DNA of 17,901 bases from Baffinella frigidus. Lineage: Eukaryota > Cryptophyceae > Cryptomonadales > Baffinellaceae. Each line of letters begins with the position of its first letter. Within the stretch, counting starts at the first letter, position 1. A program made the position numbers and the translations under genes. The notes under the pieces were generated by a model, which did not search any database, had not been told where the DNA came from, and worked only from the letters and a program-made list of their open reading frames with translations. This document shows, piece after piece, positions 10,501 to 13,500 of the stretch. The DNA is taken from positions 24,182 through 42,082 of the forward strand of contig MU646767.1 in the NCBI GenBank assembly GCA_026770585.1, read 5' to 3'.

Positions 10501-13500
10501 CACCCCCAAACCCTCCACCCTCCACCCCCAAACCCTCAACCCTCAACCCTCAACCCTCAACAACCCTCACCCTTAAACCCTAAAGCACTAACCCCTCACC
10601 CCAAAACAACAATCCCCAAACCCTAATCCATAAACCCCAAACCCTTACAAAAAAAAAACCTTCACACATAAAAATCTTTTATTTCCCCACACGCTGTATC
10701 ATCCCGACCTCGGTGCCCGAAACCCGAAACCTGAAACCCGAAACCTGAAACCCGAAACCCAAAACCCGTGACAAGACCTCGGTGCCGATTGTGACGAGGG
10801 CGTTAACAGCAGCGTATGTAGGTGCGAGGTGCGTCATCTGGCCTGGCCCTCCGCTGAAGCCACCTTCGGGGGCCTGTGGTTTCGGGTTTGGGGGTCATGC
10901 TTCGAGTTGAGGGTTGAGGGTTGAGGGTTGAGGGTTTGGATGGGTGCGAGGTGCGTCATTTGGCCTGGCCCTCCAGAGAAGCCACCTTCCGGGGCATGGC
11001 GAGGGTTTCGGGTTTCGGGTTTCAGGTTTCGGGTTTTGGGGTTCGGGTTCGGGGTTTCGGGTTCGGGGTTTCGGGAGCAGGATTTTGGGAGCAGGGTTTC
11101 GGGTTTACGGTGTAAGGATCAGGGTTCAGGGTTTATCTCGCAAAAGTGGACCTGGAATGACGCCTCAAATTCGGACCCTGGATCCCTCAACCCCCAAACC
11201 CGAACCCTACACCGGACAACCCTGCACCCTGAAACGTGTACCGGATAAGCCTGAAGCCCGCACCCTGAGCCGGTAGGCGACCCACGGGCGGGACGCGTCC
11301 AGGCAGCCCGCCAAACCGGGCAGATATATGTAGTTATACAGTCGCTACATCTATTATATGCAGTTATACAGACGCTACAGCCGGGTTATCCGAACCTGGA
11401 ATGACGCAAGGGTAGCCGTCGTGCGCTTGAGGACTTCAGGATTGGGGAGCGCCTGCAAGGGGCAAGACCACTTAGCCCAAACCACCTTCGTAGCCCACCG
11501 AAAACCCCTTCGTAGCCCACTGGAAACCCCTTCGTAACCCACTGAAAACCCCTTCGTAGCCCACCGAAACCCCCTTCGTAGCCCACCGAAACCCCCTTCG
11601 TAGCCCACCGGAAAACCCTTCGTAGCCCACTGGAAAACCCTTTGTAGCCCACCGAAAACCCCTTCGTAGTCCACCAAAAACCCCTTCGTAACCCACCGAA
11701 ACCCCCTTCGTAGCCCACCGAAGACCCCTTCGTAGCCCACCGAAAGCCGATTCGTAGCCCACTGGAAAACCCTTCGTAGCCCGCTGTGTGGCCCTCCACT
11801 TAGCAGCGGCTGAGTTCCTTTTCCTCCGGATATCCGGGCGAAATGCGGTTAGAATCCAATGAAAATGGATACGATTCTAGTACAAATCGTTTAGATGGAC
11901 TGTATCCGTGAAGCCCCCGGTGGCTGCTAAGTGGGCGAGGATTCTCTAATCAGATCTCATCCCGCCAGCTATCCAAATTAAATCCAGTTTTCGAGTATTT
12001 ACTACGCAACCCATTTGAGGATAACCTAGTGTAGAACACGGTGTTGAACCCTCGCTGTATTCGTGGAAAATCCGGAGCGCGAGCCACGAGCGGGTAGCAG
12101 CGAGATTTCATCTCGGAAGATAACTGAATCAGTTCCTTTTCCATAGGAGATTGCATAGGGGGAATTACTTAGGGCACAGTAGATTCAATGAGGCCTCCCA
12201 ATTAAATGAACAGGTCTAATTAGGGAACTGATTCAGTTATCTTTCGAGATGAGATTTCTCCGACTGAGGGCGACTTGGGTTGAGCAAAAAAAAAGCCCAA
12301 GTCGCCCTAACATCGCTGGATTCTATCGTTTCAAATACATCAAGAATTCGCTTCCCGGTGGAGAATTAGTGAAGCGATGGAAAGTATTGTGATGCCCGCT
12401 GCAAACTTACAACTTATTAGCTTGCCTCGAGGATGGAGAGCCCGTGGAAGATCCAGTAGTACCGGCATGTCCAACTTTACTACCGGCACGTCCCAGATAA
12501 GTACACTTCCCGCTAAAAACTTAGAACGTATCCGTAGCGGGAAGTGTATCCACACAGTGGACCACGGACCATTCATCAAAAGTCAACTTACCCTGTGTGC
12601 AGTTAACTCGAAGGATTTTCTGAAGCAAATTTGGTCACGTTACCGCTAAATCTAGGGGTCCCGAAACCCTCGAAGCCCACCGTGTGGTTATGTGGGACGT
12701 GCCGGTACTAAAGTTGGACACGCCAGTACTACTGGATCCTCACGGGCGCGAGCCGCCCACACGAGGCTATCCATGCGAACAGTATAAATGTCGATCGTAA
12801 GCGTTTGTGTAGTAATTTTATATGTTTGGTCAAATAGAAAGACAAACCACACGCTTTGCGTGTAGCACGTGACCAATTTCCCCACAAAATGCTACAATCG
12901 ACTTTTATTATGTTCGCATAGATAGCCTCGTGTGGACGGGCTGCCTCGACGCGTCGAGGCAACCGAACATCGCAGGGAGCTAATATGTTCCCGTCGCTTT
13001 ACTAAGTTTGTACCAGAAAGGCTGTTTAAAACAGATGTAGCGATACATAACTACATGTATAGACATTTTCTGGTACAAAGTGGGGCTGCCATATAACACA
13101 TGTAGAGCAGAAACCTCGAGGATGCTCAGGCCGTGGAGGATCCAGTAGGCGAGCCACGGGCGGGACGCGGCAAGGCAGCCCACCAAACCGGGCAGATACA
13201 TGTAGTTATACATTCGCTACATCTATTATATGCAGTTATACAGTCTCTATAACTATTATAAACCGCCTTCCCGGTACAAACATACAACGTATTAGCGCTT
13301 GCCTCGAGGATGGAAAGGCCGTGGAGGATCCAGTAGGCGAGCCACGGGCGGGACGCGTCGAGGCAGCCGAACATCGCAGGGAGGTGCTCGAACATATCGG
13401 AGAGGTACTTGACGTGTTGCGCGCGGTTCAGCGTCAGCCCTGCCGGTACACCACGCGATTACTCGCTCTGTCGCAGTCTGTTTGGGCCCGCAAATGTGGT

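Larger units (their letters stand above)
10281..10996 (-). pseudogene. Broken copies of FNTB exon 5 around the real exon
   Basis: 10940-10996 carries PEGGFSGGPGQMTHLAP and then breaks into TTGAGGG repeat. 10447-10491 carries QMTHFAPT. 10281-10325 carries FAAVNALVTIRTE with donor GAG|GTCGTG. 10709-10719 keeps only GTE with GAG|GTCGGG. The intact exon is 10778-10873; each fragment ends in heptamer repeat on at least one side. Confidence 0.8.
12426..12985 (-). pseudogene. Exon 3 relics in intron 3, one split by an element
   Basis: 12945-12985 matches the AMFGCLDAS part of exon 3 and about 12732-12756 the part around the following WLAYWI codons; between them sits an inverted-repeat element at 12757-12935. 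A further fragment at 12426-12459 reads YWIFHGLSILE and keeps the GAG|GCAAGC donor context. Confidence 0.65.

Noticed and set aside
11375-11799. Three overlapping minus-strand frames with GLRRGFRWATKG-type repeats, resembling a repeat protein
   Set aside because: A 22-base satellite with no stop in any minus frame gives the same protein repeat in all three frames. There is no codon-position signal, and the array derives from a MITE end.
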